DNA of 64,000 nucleotides from Rhizobium sp. BK376 (GCF_004341625.1 NZ_SLZG01000004.1:1-64000), one strand, 5' to 3'; shown: positions 20,137 through 30,682, counted from the stretch's first letter. Made by a program: numbers and translations. Notes: generated by a model from the sequence alone, not told the origin.

Positions 20137-20168
20137 GATGCACTCCAAATGGAAAAGACCTTTATCCG

Positions 20169-20945
20169 TCATATAGTTTCGGCCAGGGCCCTTGCAAAGG
20201 TCAAAACTGTCACATCCGCGGCACCTGCCCTCTTGAGAACGCGTGTTGCCGATGCGACCGTGGCGCCGGTCGTATAGACATCGTCGATCAACACGATCCG
20301 ACGTCCGAAAATGTCATTGTCGCGACGGGGAGCGATGGCGAAAGCGCCGCGGACATTGTCCTGACGAGCACGGGCTCCGAGGCCGACCTGCTGGGTCGTT
20401 CGCTTGACGCGAAGCAGGGAGGAGGCGAGCAGAGGCTTGCCCGAGAGCAGGCTGAGATGCCGCGCAAGCTCCGCCGCCTGATTGTATTTGCGCGAGAACA
20501 GCCGCACGCGATGGAGGGGAACGGGAATGAGCGCATCGCATCGCGCGACCGCGCCGTCGCTGGCGCGCAACATCCACGCCGCCATCATCGGCGCCAGATC
20601 GGTCCGATCACGATATTTGAGCCCGTGAACGAGATCGCGAACGACGCCGTCATGGATCGCGGCCGACCGCAGCCGGTCGAAGGGCGGCGGCTCCGCGATC
20701 GCACCGGCACTCAGGATGCCGGCGCCGAGATCATGCGAAAAAGGACTGCCGAGCACTTCGCAATAGGGTCTCTCGATGAAGCGAATGGAACTCCAGCAGG
20801 CCGGGCAAAGGCTGCGATGCGTGCCGGTGGAAATGCCACAGCCGGCACAGCTCGGCGGGTAGAGGAGATCGGCCAGCGCCAGCCACGGTCGCGCAAACCC
20901 CGTTCGGCGGCCGGATATCGTGAATTCGAATTTGATCGTCCCCAT
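20169..20945 (-). CDS. ComF-family phosphoribosyltransferase-like protein
   Basis: A 258-residue ComF homologue. An N-terminal zinc-finger part (CAGC, then CPAC) is followed by a phosphoribosyltransferase domain with the PRPP loop IVLIDDVYTTGAT. ComF proteins take part in DNA uptake in competent bacteria; in alphaproteobacteria the role is unclear. The ATG at 20945 (MGTIKFEF) fits the family; the frame runs to 21422 only because it overlaps the divergent methyltransferase gene. First gene of a five-gene leftward run. Confidence 0.88.
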   Translation of the reverse strand: MGTIKFEFTISGRRTGFARPWLALADLLYPPSCAGCGISTGTHRSLCPACWSSIRFIERPYCEVLGSPFSHDLGAGILSAGAIAEPPPFDRLRSAAIHDGVVRDLVHGLKYRDRTDLAPMMAAWMLRASDGAVARCDALIPVPLHRVRLFSRKYNQAAELARHLSLLSGKPLLASSLLRVKRTTQQVGLGARARQDNVRGAFAIAPRRDNDIFGRRIVLIDDVYTTGATVASATRVLKRAGAADVTVLTFARALAETI

Positions 20946-21041
20946 ATGAAGAAGACTAGCCTTTTCCCGCCACCTTTGCGAAGGGAAAAGCGTCGGCTGC
21001 AAAGCCGGGCAGCACGACATTGCGAATGCAGGAAATAACCC

Positions 21042-21926
21042 ATGGATATCGTCTTCGACCAGATGCTGATTGCCGCCAACCGCCGCCGCGCCCTTGCGCA
21101 ACAGGGCGCCAAGGCTGATTTCCTTCTGGAGATTGCCGCACAGGAAATGGCCGAGCGCCTGACGGTCGTGGAGCGACATTTCGACGAGGCGGTCGAACTT
21201 CATGGGGCAACCGGCATCGCCGGGCGGGAAGCGCTTGCGACCGGCAAGATCGGCCATCTGGCCCGGATCGAGAGCAACGCTGCTTTCGCGGCCTCCGGCG
21301 AAGACATCATCGAGGCCGAGTCGGAAGAGGTGCCGCTGGCTCCGCAATCCGTCAATCTCGTGCTGGCGCCCCTTAATCTGCATGTGACCAACGACACGCC
21401 CGGCATCTTCATCCAGATCCACCGGGCTCTGAAGCCGGATGGCCTCTTTCTGGCTGCAATCCCCGGCGCGGGAACGCTTCAGGAATTGCGGGATGTCCTG
21501 TTGTCGACCGAGATCGAGCTGAGCGGGGGCGCGAGCCCGCGCGTCATTCCCTTTGCCGATGTTCGCGATGTCGGCGGGCTGCTGCAGAGGGCGGGATTCA
21601 GCCTGCCGGTCATCGACGCGGAAACCTATACCGTTCGCTACGATTCCCTGTTTCCGCTGATGAAGGACCTGCGCGCCATGGGCATGGCCAATCCGCTTGC
21701 CGACCGCAGCCGCAAGCCGTTGACGCGCGCCTTCTTCATGCGCGCGGCCGAAATCTATGCGGAACGCTATTCGGACCCTGATGGCAGGATCAGGGCAACG
21801 TTTTCCATCATCTATGCCTCAGGCTGGACACCGCATGAGAGCCAGCAGAAACCCCTGCGCCCCGGCTCGGCAAAGGCGCGGCTTGCCGATGCCCTCAAGG
21901 TCGAGGAACACAAGCTGAAACAATAG
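21042..21926 (+). CDS. SAM-dependent methyltransferase (NDUFAF5/BioC-like)
   Basis: A 294-residue protein that begins MDIVFDQML, like alphaproteobacterial relatives of mitochondrial NDUFAF5, a complex I assembly factor. The fold is methyltransferase-like (LAPLNLHVTNDTPGIF, then RALKPDGLFLAAIPG), but I do not see the usual glycine-rich SAM motif; the corresponding segment is weak. It is divergent from comF across 96 bases. A role in complex I assembly is inference from the family. Confidence 0.82.
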   Translation: MDIVFDQMLIAANRRRALAQQGAKADFLLEIAAQEMAERLTVVERHFDEAVELHGATGIAGREALATGKIGHLARIESNAAFAASGEDIIEAESEEVPLAPQSVNLVLAPLNLHVTNDTPGIFIQIHRALKPDGLFLAAIPGAGTLQELRDVLLSTEIELSGGASPRVIPFADVRDVGGLLQRAGFSLPVIDAETYTVRYDSLFPLMKDLRAMGMANPLADRSRKPLTRAFFMRAAEIYAERYSDPDGRIRATFSIIYASGWTPHESQQKPLRPGSAKARLADALKVEEHKLKQ

Positions 21927-21958
21927 GATTCGATAATTGGCAGGCCGGCAGCAAAAGC

Positions 21959-22132
21959 TTACGGAGCAGGCTGCTCGATGTTGTTTGCCACCGTGCCGAA
22001 TACGTTCTGGAGACTGCTCCCGATCGCTCCGACCCCGGCGATAAGACTGACCGAGATGAGTGCGGCAATAAGGCCATATTCGATGGCAGTCGCACCGGTT
22101 CTGTCCTTCAGGAAATTCCGAAAAAACGTCAT
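21959..22132 (-). CDS. Flp-family type IVb pilin
   Basis: A 57-residue prepilin-like protein: a short basic leader, then GATAIEYGLIAALISVSLI, the hallmark of Flp/Fap pilins (the glutamate lies five residues past the cleavage-site glycine). The start MTFFRNFLKD at 22132 has GGGGA upstream. No cpa/tad assembly genes are in the window, so this copy is an orphan here. Confidence 0.88.
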   Translation of the reverse strand: MTFFRNFLKDRTGATAIEYGLIAALISVSLIAGVGAIGSSLQNVFGTVANNIEQPAP

Positions 22133-22201
22133 AAAAGGTCCCCTGATCAATTAAATATCAGCGAACCCGATGCGAAGAGCATCCGATAAGCTGGTTAAAT
22201 T

Positions 22202-22519
22202 CTAGCAACCGCTATCCGCACCATAACCTTGGACGACGCAAACCGAACCCGGCTCCTGCTGCAGCACGCTGCGGCGGATCGTGTAACGCTTGCCGTTTTC
22301 GGTCTTCGGGATGGAACCGGTGGTAATATTATCGAAATCCGGCGCGCTTGCGAGCACGCTCGACTTGGACTTATCGGAAAGCATGGGCGTCAGGATGAGC
22401 GAAAGCGCAACAGCCGCCGTGCCGAACAGCAGGGCGATGTTCAATGCTCCCGTCTTGCGCGACGTAAAAGAAGTCTGTTCCTTTTCGCGGACAGCCTTCC
22501 AGAAATCGTCGTCCATCAT
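22202..22519 (-). CDS. Single-pass membrane protein, unknown function
   Basis: A 105-residue protein with a charged N-terminus (MDDDFWKAVREKE), one hydrophobic segment near residues 26-45, and an extracytoplasmic tail with two cysteines (VCVVQGYGADSGC). The tail reads like many small rhizobial exported proteins. I do not recognise the family. The flp gene follows 69 bases downstream on the same strand. Confidence 0.68.
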   Translation of the reverse strand: MMDDDFWKAVREKEQTSFTSRKTGALNIALLFGTAAVALSLILTPMLSDKSKSSVLASAPDFDNITTGSIPKTENGKRYTIRRSVLQQEPGSVCVVQGYGADSGC

Positions 22520-22663
22520 GTCAAGCCTCTTTACTCGTACGACAACCGCTTGATTGAGGCCGATCTTTGCCAGAAGGTATTAAACGATCTCTTAATATCC
22601 ACAGCCAAAAGCGCTGTATTGTGTTCACATTTAAGTAATACGCTAAATTAGTTGAGATTCAAA

Positions 22664-23077
22664 TCAGAGCAGATCCTGCAGGAAAGGAATAAGCGGCTCG
22701 TCGGCGGGCGGCATCGGATAATCGCGCAATGCCAGCGGCCGGACCCACTTGATCGCCTGGCCTTCCCTGCCCCGCGGTATGCCCTCGTAACGACGGCAAA
22801 TGTAAAGCGGCATAAGGAGATGGAAGCTGTCGTAGGTGTGGCTCGCAAAGGTCAGCGGAGCAAGGCAGGGGATGCGCGCCGTGATCCCAAGCTCCTCGTC
22901 GAGTTCCCGCACAAGTGTCTCCTCCGGCGTCTCTCCGGCCTCGACCTTGCCCCCAGGAAACTCCCACAAGCCGGCCAGCGATTTCCCTTCCGGGCGTTGT
23001 GCCAAAAGAATACGACCATCCGTATCGATGAGCGCACAGGCGGCGACGAGGAGAATTTTGCGGCCGCCTTCGCTCAC
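22664..23077 (-). CDS. mutT: MutT-like (deoxy)nucleoside triphosphate pyrophosphohydrolase
   Basis: A 137-residue Nudix enzyme, likely to remove oxidised nucleotides such as 8-oxo-dGTP. The Nudix box is complete (GGKVEAGE, then seven residues, then RELDEELGI). The GTG at 23077 is preferred: it overlaps the stop of the upstream GNAT gene by four bases and has GAAGGA eight bases before it. An ATG at 23098 would add seven residues. Confidence 0.9.
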   Translation of the reverse strand: MSEGGRKILLVAACALIDTDGRILLAQRPEGKSLAGLWEFPGGKVEAGETPEETLVRELDEELGITARIPCLAPLTFASHTYDSFHLLMPLYICRRYEGIPRGREGQAIKWVRPLALRDYPMPPADEPLIPFLQDLL

Positions 23078-23856
23078 CGGACGTCCTTCGGCCGCCAATA
23101 GCGGTAACGATATGCTTCGCGAAAGCCGAAGCGGGCGTAAAGGCCGAGTGCCGGCGCATTGCTCGCGCCGACCTGCAGCCAGCCGATCTTGGCGCTGCGC
23201 ATTCGCGCCCAGCGCAATGCTGACGAAAGGATCTCGACGCCAAGGCCCTTGCGCCTGTGGTCGGCTGAAACAGAGAGCGACATGATCCCGGCGAGATCAT
23301 TGTCCTGCACGCAAAGCACGGTCGCCATCGGCCCCGCCTCGGCGTCCTCGATGACAAACAGGCCGGTTGGCGGCTTGATGCCGCTGACAACCTCAGCCAG
23401 AGCCGGCTTGAGCGCCGGATCGGAACGATCGACCAGCAGATTGGCATCGACGAAACGACCTACATCGTGGCTCGGCAGGTGATCGAGCATATCGGGCAGC
23501 TCGATATCGCCGAGGCTGGCGGTCATCACGACCGTTTCCTCAAAGCAGGTCCAGTCCTCGCGGCGCAAAAGATCCATCAGGACAGGCGGTGCGAGTGGTG
23601 TTTCGCGCACCACGATCGGCCGTCCATATGCTTCGAACTTGCGCTGCGCCTTCTGCAGGCGGATTTCGACGTCGCGATGATCGGATGGATCGAGCGGAAC
23701 GATGGAGTTCAGCCGCTTGGAAGGATGGCCAGCCGTCAGCCGCACCTGCCAGCTTCCGTCATATTGAACGGACGAAGCCGGCCAGGCCCGGAAACCGACG
23801 GCCTCAAGCCTGCGCACAAGCGGCAGATTATTCAAAGGGGTAAGCGCATGCATCAA
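23074..23856 (-). CDS. GNAT-family N-acetyltransferase
   Basis: A 260-residue protein. The C-terminal half is a GNAT domain with the acetyl-CoA loop RRKGLG (about residues 205-210) and the closing ALGLYARFGF segment. The N-terminal half is less conserved. It lies six bases after argJ and overlaps mutT by four, so the three are one unit. The acceptor substrate is unknown. Confidence 0.9.
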   Translation of the reverse strand: MMHALTPLNNLPLVRRLEAVGFRAWPASSVQYDGSWQVRLTAGHPSKRLNSIVPLDPSDHRDVEIRLQKAQRKFEAYGRPIVVRETPLAPPVLMDLLRREDWTCFEETVVMTASLGDIELPDMLDHLPSHDVGRFVDANLLVDRSDPALKPALAEVVSGIKPPTGLFVIEDAEAGPMATVLCVQDNDLAGIMSLSVSADHRRKGLGVEILSSALRWARMRSAKIGWLQVGASNAPALGLYARFGFREAYRYRYWRPKDVR

Positions 23857-23862
23857 CGACGG

Positions 23863-25104
23863 TCAGCTCCGATAGTCGCCATTGATGGCAACATATTCCT
23901 TGGTGAGGTCGCAGGTCCAGACCGTGGCCTTTCCGCTGCCAAGACCCAGATCGACTTTCAACGGGATATCCTGCCCCTTCATGACATTTGAGGCGGCCTC
24001 TTCGGAATAGTCGGGATCACGCTCGCCGTTGACGGCGACGCGGACATCGCCGAACCAGATCGCCAGCTTGTCTCGGTCCGCGGCCTCGCCGGCCTTGCCG
24101 ACGGCCATGACCACGCGACCCCAATTGGCGTCCTCGCCGGCAGCCGCCGTCTTGACCAGCGGCGAATTGGCGATCGACAACGCGATCGTCTTGGCTGCCG
24201 CATCGCTTTCAGCGCCCGTGACGGTGATCTCGAGCATCTTGGTGGCGCCTTCACCGTCGCGGGCGACTTGGATGGCAAGATCCTTGAGGAGATCATCGAG
24301 TGCTGCGCGGAAAGCGGAAACGCGCGGATCGTCGGCACGGTCGATACGCCCCTGGCCGTCGACCGAAGCGGCGCCGGTTGCAAACAGCATCAGCGTGTCC
24401 GAGGTGGATGTATCGCTGTCGACGGTCATCGAGTTGAAGGAGGGTTCGACACCGGCAGAAAGAAGCGATTGCAGGACCGGCGAAGCGATATCCGCATCGG
24501 TCACGACGAAGGAAAGCATGGTCGCCATGTCGGGGGCAATCATACCGGCGCCCTTGGCGATGCCGTTGATCGTGACCTTGACGCCATCGATCACGGCGCT
24601 GCGCGTCGCGACCTTCGGATAAGTATCCGTCGTCATGATCGCCTTGGCGGCTTCGAACCAGAAATCGCCTGTCGCTTGGGCGTGCATGTCGCCAAGCACG
24701 CCTGCAAACTTGGTGGCATCGAGCGGCTCACCGATGACGCCGGTCGAGGCGAGGTAGACTTCGTTCTCGCCGCAACCGACCGCTGATGAGGCCGATTTTG
24801 CGGTCAGCTCGGTCGCCTGGCGACCCTTAAGGCCCGTGAAGGCATTGGCGTTGCCGGAATTGACGACGACGGCGCGCGCGGTCCCATGCGAAAGGTTGCT
24901 GCGGCAGAAATCGACGGGAGCCGAAGGGCACTTCGAACGGGTGAAGACGCCGGCGACGGATGCCGGCTTGTCGAAGACCATGAGAAGCACGTCGGTCCGG
25001 TTCTTGTACTTGATACCGGCGGACGCGGTCGCCATGCGCACGCCGCGCAGGGCCGGCAGCGAGGCGAAGGATTTAGGAGCAAGCGGAGAGACGGAACCGG
25101 ACAT
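23863..25104 (-). CDS. argJ: Bifunctional glutamate N-acetyltransferase / ornithine acetyltransferase
   Basis: A 413-residue ArgJ that moves the acetyl group from acetylornithine to glutamate, closing the cyclic arginine pathway. The self-cleavage site is in [12 protein letters not shown]; the threonine of ATML becomes the nucleophile of the beta chain. GAGGT lies nine bases before the ATG at 25104. It leads the argJ-GNAT-mutT unit and works with argH at 53.2 kb. Confidence 0.97.
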   Translation of the reverse strand: MSGSVSPLAPKSFASLPALRGVRMATASAGIKYKNRTDVLLMVFDKPASVAGVFTRSKCPSAPVDFCRSNLSHGTARAVVVNSGNANAFTGLKGRQATELTAKSASSAVGCGENEVYLASTGVIGEPLDATKFAGVLGDMHAQATGDFWFEAAKAIMTTDTYPKVATRSAVIDGVKVTINGIAKGAGMIAPDMATMLSFVVTDADIASPVLQSLLSAGVEPSFNSMTVDSDTSTSDTLMLFATGAASVDGQGRIDRADDPRVSAFRAALDDLLKDLAIQVARDGEGATKMLEITVTGAESDAAAKTIALSIANSPLVKTAAAGEDANWGRVVMAVGKAGEAADRDKLAIWFGDVRVAVNGERDPDYSEEAASNVMKGQDIPLKVDLGLGSGKATVWTCDLTKEYVAINGDYRS

Positions 25105-25123
25105 GGGGCAACCTCGATAGTAA

Positions 25124-25146
25124 AGGGCCCGGAAAAACCGGGCCCT
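25124..25146 (-). terminator. Terminator after the peptidyl-prolyl isomerase gene
   Basis: A perfect 9-bp stem (AGGGCCCGG / CCGGGCCCT) with a five-base loop lies just after the leftward isomerase stop and before the argJ start. On the minus strand it is followed by TTTA, a weak T tract. Confidence 0.7.
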
Positions 25147-25154
25147 GATTGTTG

Positions 25155-26084
25155 TTACTGCTGCGGCTGCGCGTCGGGCTGTGCCGCATCGGGCTGGCCG
25201 GCGTCCGGCTGAACCGCCGAGGCGTCGCCCGGCTGCGGCTGCTTGTTGGCGTCTTCATAGCCCTTGGCGAGCGCCGGATCGGTGATCTCGACCTTTTCCG
25301 AAGCCTTGGCCTGGTTCAGGAGATCAAGATACTTGTCGCGCATGACGAGCTGCTTGACCTGATCCTGTACCTGGTCGAACGGCGGAGGAGGAGCGTCGCG
25401 CTTGTCTTCGACCTTGATGACATGGAAGCCGAAATCGGTCTTAACAGGGGTCTTGGAATAGGTGCCGACCGGCATGGCGAATGCGGCGTCCTCGAATTCC
25501 TTGACCATGCGGCCACGGGTAAAGTAGCCGAGATCGCCGCCATCAGCCTTGTTCGGATCGGTGGACTTTTCCTTGGCCAGCGCAACGAAGTCCTTGCCGG
25601 CGTCCAGTTCCTTGATGATTTCCTTGGCTTCGTCCTCGGTCTTTACGAGGATGTGACGGGCATGCACTTCTTCCTGCTTGGGAAGAGCGGCAACTTCCTT
25701 GTCGTAGCGAGCCTTGACTTCATCAGGCGTTACGGCGTCGACGACGTGAGCCTTGAAATAGGCGTTGTGCAGCTCGCGGTCCTTCAGGTAGGCCATGCGG
25801 CTCTTGAAATCATCGCTCTGGTCGAGCTTTTCGGCGGCCGCCTTCTGCGACAGCAGCTTGACGTCGATGGCAGCCGACAGTGCTGCGACCTTCTTCTGAT
25901 CGTCCGGAAGCTGTGCGAGCTGAGGATCGAGGTTGGCAACAGCCAGATTAAGCTCCGACTGATGGATTTCCACAGTGCCCACCTTGGCAACGACCGCGTC
26001 CGTGGCATCGGCAGCGAAGGCCGGGACCTGGAACGCAACAACGGTTGCAAAAGCAACAGCGGCAAGTTTGTTGTAGCTCAACAT
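25155..26084 (-). CDS. PpiC-type (parvulin) peptidyl-prolyl isomerase, exported
   Basis: A 309-residue periplasmic protein. A signal peptide ([18 protein letters not shown], about 6-24) precedes a SurA-like helical region and a parvulin domain ([13 protein letters not shown] through [14 protein letters not shown]). The last 35 residues are a Pro/Gln/Ala-rich tail with AQPDAQPQQ-like repeats. It assists folding of outer-membrane or periplasmic proteins. The ATG at 26084 follows AAGGGA; the frame's start at 26195 gives a non-secretory leader and is rejected. It is divergent from secA, fitting a secretion role. Confidence 0.93.
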   Translation of the reverse strand: MLSYNKLAAVAFATVVAFQVPAFAADATDAVVAKVGTVEIHQSELNLAVANLDPQLAQLPDDQKKVAALSAAIDVKLLSQKAAAEKLDQSDDFKSRMAYLKDRELHNAYFKAHVVDAVTPDEVKARYDKEVAALPKQEEVHARHILVKTEDEAKEIIKELDAGKDFVALAKEKSTDPNKADGGDLGYFTRGRMVKEFEDAAFAMPVGTYSKTPVKTDFGFHVIKVEDKRDAPPPPFDQVQDQVKQLVMRDKYLDLLNQAKASEKVEITDPALAKGYEDANKQPQPGDASAVQPDAGQPDAAQPDAQPQQ

Positions 26085-26185
26085 AAAGTATCCCTTTGGA
26101 GTTCGCACCGGCTTCAACCACGCGAAACCGGCCGGAAAAAAGCCTTCAGCATCAGAATGTGGCCTTTCTGTATCGGCCAATCCCG

Positions 26186-26214
26186 TTGACATCAATCGAC
26201 CCCCCTCTTATCTG
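26186..26214 (+). promoter_or_regulatory. Possible secA promoter
   Basis: TTGACA at 26186-26191 is followed after 17 bases by TATCTG, a weak -10 element, in the 241-bp divergent region between the isomerase gene and secA. The position, about 110 bases before the secA ATG, is plausible. Evidence is the -35 hexamer only. Confidence 0.3.
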
Positions 26215-26325
26215 TCACGCAACCTCGCGTCCAGAACAGTTTCCGGACGTTTCATGCGATAGGCCGATTTTTTCGGGACGGATATTGCAGGAAACGTCGG
26301 ATGTAAATCAGAAAGGACCAGTCAT

Positions 26326-29049
26326 ATGGTCAGCTTTGGTGGAATAGCCCGAAAGTTGTTTGGCTCGGCCAATGATCGCCGTGTCCGGTCGTTTCAGCCC
26401 AACGTCGCGGAAATAAACGCGCTCGAAGAGAGCATGCGCGCCTTGTCGGATGAAGCACTGGCAGCCAAGACGGCTGAATTCCGCCAGCAGCTCGCCGATG
26501 GCAAATCGCTGGACGACCTGTTGATACCCGCTTTTGCCGTGGTCAGAGAAGCTTCGCGCCGCGTTCTGGGGATGCGGCCTTTTGACGTACAGCTCGTCGG
26601 CGGCATGATCCTGCACTCGAACGCCATTTCGGAAATGAAGACGGGCGAAGGCAAGACGCTGGTTGCGACCCTGCCCGTCTATCTGAACGCACTTGCCGGC
26701 AAGGGCGTCCACGTGGTGACCGTCAACGATTATCTGGCGCAGCGCGATAGCGCGACGATGGGCCGCCTCTATGGCTTCCTCGGCCTGACCACGGGCGTCA
26801 TCGTCCATGGCCTCGACGATGACGAGCGCCGTGCTGCCTATGCCTGCGACATCACCTACGCCACGAACAACGAGCTCGGTTTCGACTATCTGCGCGACAA
26901 TATGAAATACGACCGCGGCCAGATGGTCCAGCGCGGTCACAATTTCGCGATCGTCGACGAAGTGGACTCGATCCTGGTCGACGAAGCGCGCACGCCGCTG
27001 ATCATCTCCGGCCCGCTCGATGACCGCTCGGAACTCTACAACACGATCGACGCCTTCATCCCGATACTGACGAAGGATGATTACGAAATCGATGAGAAGC
27101 AGCGGTCGGCCAACTTCTCGGAGGACGGCACCGAAAAGCTCGAAAATCTTCTGAGGGATGCCGGACTCCTGAAGGGCGAGTCGCTCTACGACATCGAGAA
27201 CGTCGCGATCGTTCACCACATCAACAATGCGCTGAAGGCCCATAAGCTCTTCACCCGCGACAAGGACTACATCGTCCGCAACGGCGAGGTGGTCATCATC
27301 GACGAATTCACCGGCCGTATGATGCCGGGTCGCCGCTATTCCGAAGGCCAGCACCAGGCGATCGAAGCCAAGGAAAAGGTGCAGATCCAGCCGGAAAACC
27401 AGACGCTGGCCCAGATCACCTTCCAGAACTATTTTCGCATGTACGAGAAGCTGGCCGGCATGACCGGTACGGCGCAGACGGAAGCGGAAGAATTCGGAGA
27501 CATCTACAAGCTGGAAGTGCTTGAGGTCCCGACCAACCTGCCGATCAAGCGTATCGACGAGGACGACGAGGTCTATCGTACGGTCGAAGAGAAGTACAAG
27601 GCGATCACGACGGAGATCATCGACGCACACAAGCGCGGCCAACCGGTTCTCGTCGGCACGACCTCGATCGAAAAGTCGGAATATCTTGCCGAGCGCATGC
27701 GCAAGGAAGGCTTCACGAACTTCCAGATCCTGAATGCCCGATATCACGAGCAGGAAGCCTATATCGTCGCCCAGGCCGGCGTGCCCGGCGGCGTGACGAT
27801 CGCCACCAATATGGCCGGTCGCGGTACCGACATCCAGCTCGGCGGCAACCTCGAAATGCGCGTCGAGCAAGACCTCCACGATGTCGAGCCGGGTCCGGAA
27901 CGCGACGCGAAGATCGAAGCGATCCGCGAAGAGATCAAGCAGTTGAAGGAAAAGGCGCTCGCTGCCGGCGGTCTCTACGTCATTGCGACAGAGCGCCACG
28001 AAAGCCGCCGCATCGACAACCAGCTGCGCGGCCGCTCCGGTCGCCAGGGCGACCCGGGCCGTTCGAAATTCTATCTGTCGCTCCAGGACGACCTGATGCG
28101 CATCTTCGGCTCCGACCGTATGGACGGCATGCTGCAGAAGCTCGGTCTCAAGGAAGGCGAAGCAATCGTCCACCCCTGGATCAACAAGGCACTGGAACGC
28201 GCCCAGAAGAAGGTCGAAGCCCGCAACTTCGATATTCGCAAGAATCTCCTGAAGTATGACGACGTGCTGAACGACCAGCGCAAGGTCATCTTCGAACAGC
28301 GTGTCGAGCTGATGGAGGCCACAAACCTCGACGAGACTGTCGGCGACATGCGCCATGAGGTCATCGAGGATCTGGTCACCAAGCATATCCCCGAACGCGC
28401 CTATGCGGAAAAATGGGATGCGGACGGCCTGAGGACGGCCCTCGTCAATCTCTTCGATCTCGACCTGCCGGTTCATGACTGGGTCAAGGAAGAAGGCATC
28501 GCCGAAGACGACATCCGCGAACGCATTACGGAAGCCGCAGACAAGGCCGCCCAGGAAAAGGCCGAGCGCTTCGGCCCCGAGATTATGGCCTATGTCCAGC
28601 GTTCCATCGTTCTGCAGACGCTGGATGGCCTGTGGCGCGAGCATATCGTCAACCTCGACCATCTGCGTTCGGTCATCGGCTTCCGCGGCTATGCCCAGCG
28701 TGATCCGCTGCAGGAATACAAGGCCGAGGCTTTCGAGCTGTTCAACTCGCTGCTCAACAATTTGCGCCAGGCGGTTACCGCTCAGCTGTCGCGCGTTGAG
28801 CTGGTCCAGCAGCCGGCTCCGGAACCCGAGCCGCCGGTCATGCAGGTTCATCACCTCAACGCGACGACCGGCGAGGACGAATTTGGCAGCATCCTCCCGG
28901 CCAATGATCTTTTCGTGGCACCGGCCGAGCGCGATCCGCAGAATCCCGCCACCTGGGGTCGTATCGGCCGCAACGAGGCCTGCCCTTGCGGCTCCGGCAA
29001 GAAGTACAAGCATTGCCATGGCGCTTTCGAGCACCAGGAAACTGTTTGA
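26326..29049 (+). CDS. secA: Preprotein translocase ATPase SecA
   Basis: A 907-residue motor that pushes unfolded preproteins through SecYEG at the inner membrane. The Walker A segment EMKTGEGKT is at 103-111, and the [15 protein letters not shown] helicase motif follows near 213. The C-terminal zinc-binding SEC-C motif is intact (C886, C888, C897, H898), the part that contacts SecB. AGAAAGGA precedes the ATG. A terminator follows 28 bases after the stop. Confidence 0.98.
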   Translation: MVSFGGIARKLFGSANDRRVRSFQPNVAEINALEESMRALSDEALAAKTAEFRQQLADGKSLDDLLIPAFAVVREASRRVLGMRPFDVQLVGGMILHSNAISEMKTGEGKTLVATLPVYLNALAGKGVHVVTVNDYLAQRDSATMGRLYGFLGLTTGVIVHGLDDDERRAAYACDITYATNNELGFDYLRDNMKYDRGQMVQRGHNFAIVDEVDSILVDEARTPLIISGPLDDRSELYNTIDAFIPILTKDDYEIDEKQRSANFSEDGTEKLENLLRDAGLLKGESLYDIENVAIVHHINNALKAHKLFTRDKDYIVRNGEVVIIDEFTGRMMPGRRYSEGQHQAIEAKEKVQIQPENQTLAQITFQNYFRMYEKLAGMTGTAQTEAEEFGDIYKLEVLEVPTNLPIKRIDEDDEVYRTVEEKYKAITTEIIDAHKRGQPVLVGTTSIEKSEYLAERMRKEGFTNFQILNARYHEQEAYIVAQAGVPGGVTIATNMAGRGTDIQLGGNLEMRVEQDLHDVEPGPERDAKIEAIREEIKQLKEKALAAGGLYVIATERHESRRIDNQLRGRSGRQGDPGRSKFYLSLQDDLMRIFGSDRMDGMLQKLGLKEGEAIVHPWINKALERAQKKVEARNFDIRKNLLKYDDVLNDQRKVIFEQRVELMEATNLDETVGDMRHEVIEDLVTKHIPERAYAEKWDADGLRTALVNLFDLDLPVHDWVKEEGIAEDDIRERITEAADKAAQEKAERFGPEIMAYVQRSIVLQTLDGLWREHIVNLDHLRSVIGFRGYAQRDPLQEYKAEAFELFNSLLNNLRQAVTAQLSRVELVQQPAPEPEPPVMQVHHLNATTGEDEFGSILPANDLFVAPAERDPQNPATWGRIGRNEACPCGSGKKYKHCHGAFEHQETV

Positions 29050-29077
29050 TCTTCTGCAACAGGATTTATCATTTCAG

Positions 29078-29097
29078 ATGCCGCCTTCGGGTGGCAT
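29078..29097 (+). terminator. secA terminator
   Basis: An 8-bp stem (ATGCCGCC / GGTGGCAT, one G-U pair) closed by the stable loop TTCG is followed by TTTTGCTTT, a classical intrinsic terminator. Confidence 0.85.
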
Positions 29098-29264
29098 TTT
29101 GCTTTGTAGTTTCAATACTTACGGTCGGTGCTCGATTTTTCGAAAAGCACCTGAATTGAGCCCATCACATTGGGTAAAATGCCTGCAACAACACCGTTTC
29201 TTAACCCTGATCTGGCATGACTGATGTACAGTCAGAGCTTTGTTTAGAGTATTGCGTATTGTTC

Positions 29265-30680
29265 ATGGCGGTCATCGAAACAGCGGAAAGAATGCTGCCC
29301 TCTGGGCTGCGGGCAACGCTGTCGCCGTCACTTCAGAAGCTCGGCGCGATCCTTGGCGACCGCAGCGAAAAGGCCGCCTCGCAAAGAATGGCGCTCGTCG
29401 CCTTCGTCATCCGCATCGCCAGCGCAGCACTCGCCTTCCTGTCCCAGATCTTCCTTGCCCGCATGATGGGCGAGTTCGAATACGGCATCTTCGTTTTCGT
29501 CTGGGTGCTGATGATCCTTTTCGGCAATCTTGGCTGCCTCGGGTTCCACACCGCCGTCATCCGCTTTCTTCCGCAATACAAGGCCGATGGCGCGCATGCC
29601 GAGATCCGCGGGCTCACCAGCACCGCGCGCCGCTTCGCACTGGCGCTTTCAGGCAGCCTTGCCCTAGTGGGTATCATCGCCCTGCACTTCCTCGGCGGAA
29701 TGATCGAAAACTATTATGTGATGCCGATCTTCCTCGGCCTCATCGCCATGCCGATGATCGCGCTTGGCGACATTCTCGACGGCACGGCGCGGGCAAACCA
29801 CTGGCCGGTCATGGCGCTGAGCCCGACCTTCCTCATCCGTCCGACGCTGATCATCACCTTCATGCTGGCGGCAATCCTCGCTGGCGCATCCCATAGCGCC
29901 GTTACCGCCATGCAGGCAGCACTCGCCGCCACCTTCGCCACTGTCCTGATGCAATATCTCGCCGTGACTGCACGGCTGCGCCATCACTATTCGACGGGCC
30001 CGAAAGTCATCGACTTCCCTGCCTGGCTGGCCGTCGCCTTTCCGATCTTCCTGATCGAGGGCGTGAGCTACCTGCTCACCAATTCCGACGTCGTCGTCGT
30101 TGGCATCTTTCTCGATCCCGAGCAGGTCGCGATCTATTTCGCAGCGGCAAAGACGATGGCGCTGGTTCATTTCGTCTACTTCTCGGTCAAGGCAGCGGCC
30201 GGTCCGCGGTTTGCAAGCATCATCGCCGAAAATGATCGGGGCAAGCTCGCCGCCTTTGCCGCCGAGACCGCGCGCTGGACGTTCTGGCCGGCGTTGGCGG
30301 TCGGGCTCGCGGTTCTTGCCGCGGGGCAATTCCTGCTTTCCCTCTTTGGCGCCGCCTTTATGTCCGGGCATCTGGTGATGGCCTTTCTTCTTGTCGGCAT
30401 CCTCGCAAAGGCTCTGGTAGGCCCCGGCGAAGTATTGCTGATAATGGCCGGCAAGCAGAGGCTCTGCGTCTATCTCTACGCCGCTGCCCTTGCCGCCAAC
30501 ATCGGCATCAACGTGACGCTGATCCCGCATTTCGGCATCGAGGGCGCTGCAATCGCCACGGCTTCCGCAATGGTGGTCGAAGCTGTTCTCCTGCATATCG
30601 CCGTGCGCCATACGCTCGGCATCGTCCTTTTTGCTTTCATCCGCCCGCATATAACAACCATGAACGCCAAGGCTTCCTGA
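29265..30680 (+). CDS. Polysaccharide flippase-type membrane protein (MOP superfamily)
   Basis: A 471-residue protein with about twelve to fourteen hydrophobic segments. The RMALVAFVIRIASAALAFLS opening resembles Wzx-like lipid-linked oligosaccharide flippases. An N-terminal cytosolic stretch of about 45 residues precedes the first helix. The start is uncertain: ATG at 29265 (MAVIETAERM) is preferred over 29217; neither has a strong ribosome site. The GNAT/CelD-like gene begins two bases after the stop, so the two are one operon. It probably flips a surface glycolipid precursor; the glycan is unknown. Confidence 0.87.
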   Translation: MAVIETAERMLPSGLRATLSPSLQKLGAILGDRSEKAASQRMALVAFVIRIASAALAFLSQIFLARMMGEFEYGIFVFVWVLMILFGNLGCLGFHTAVIRFLPQYKADGAHAEIRGLTSTARRFALALSGSLALVGIIALHFLGGMIENYYVMPIFLGLIAMPMIALGDILDGTARANHWPVMALSPTFLIRPTLIITFMLAAILAGASHSAVTAMQAALAATFATVLMQYLAVTARLRHHYSTGPKVIDFPAWLAVAFPIFLIEGVSYLLTNSDVVVVGIFLDPEQVAIYFAAAKTMALVHFVYFSVKAAAGPRFASIIAENDRGKLAAFAAETARWTFWPALAVGLAVLAAGQFLLSLFGAAFMSGHLVMAFLLVGILAKALVGPGEVLLIMAGKQRLCVYLYAAALAANIGINVTLIPHFGIEGAAIATASAMVVEAVLLHIAVRHTLGIVLFAFIRPHITTMNAKAS

Positions 30681-30682
30681 TA

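Noticed and set aside
26308-29034. 908-codon open frame antisense to the whole of secA
   Set aside because: Striking length, but it is the complementary frame of a highly biased, well-conserved gene, with no recognisable domain and no ribosome site.
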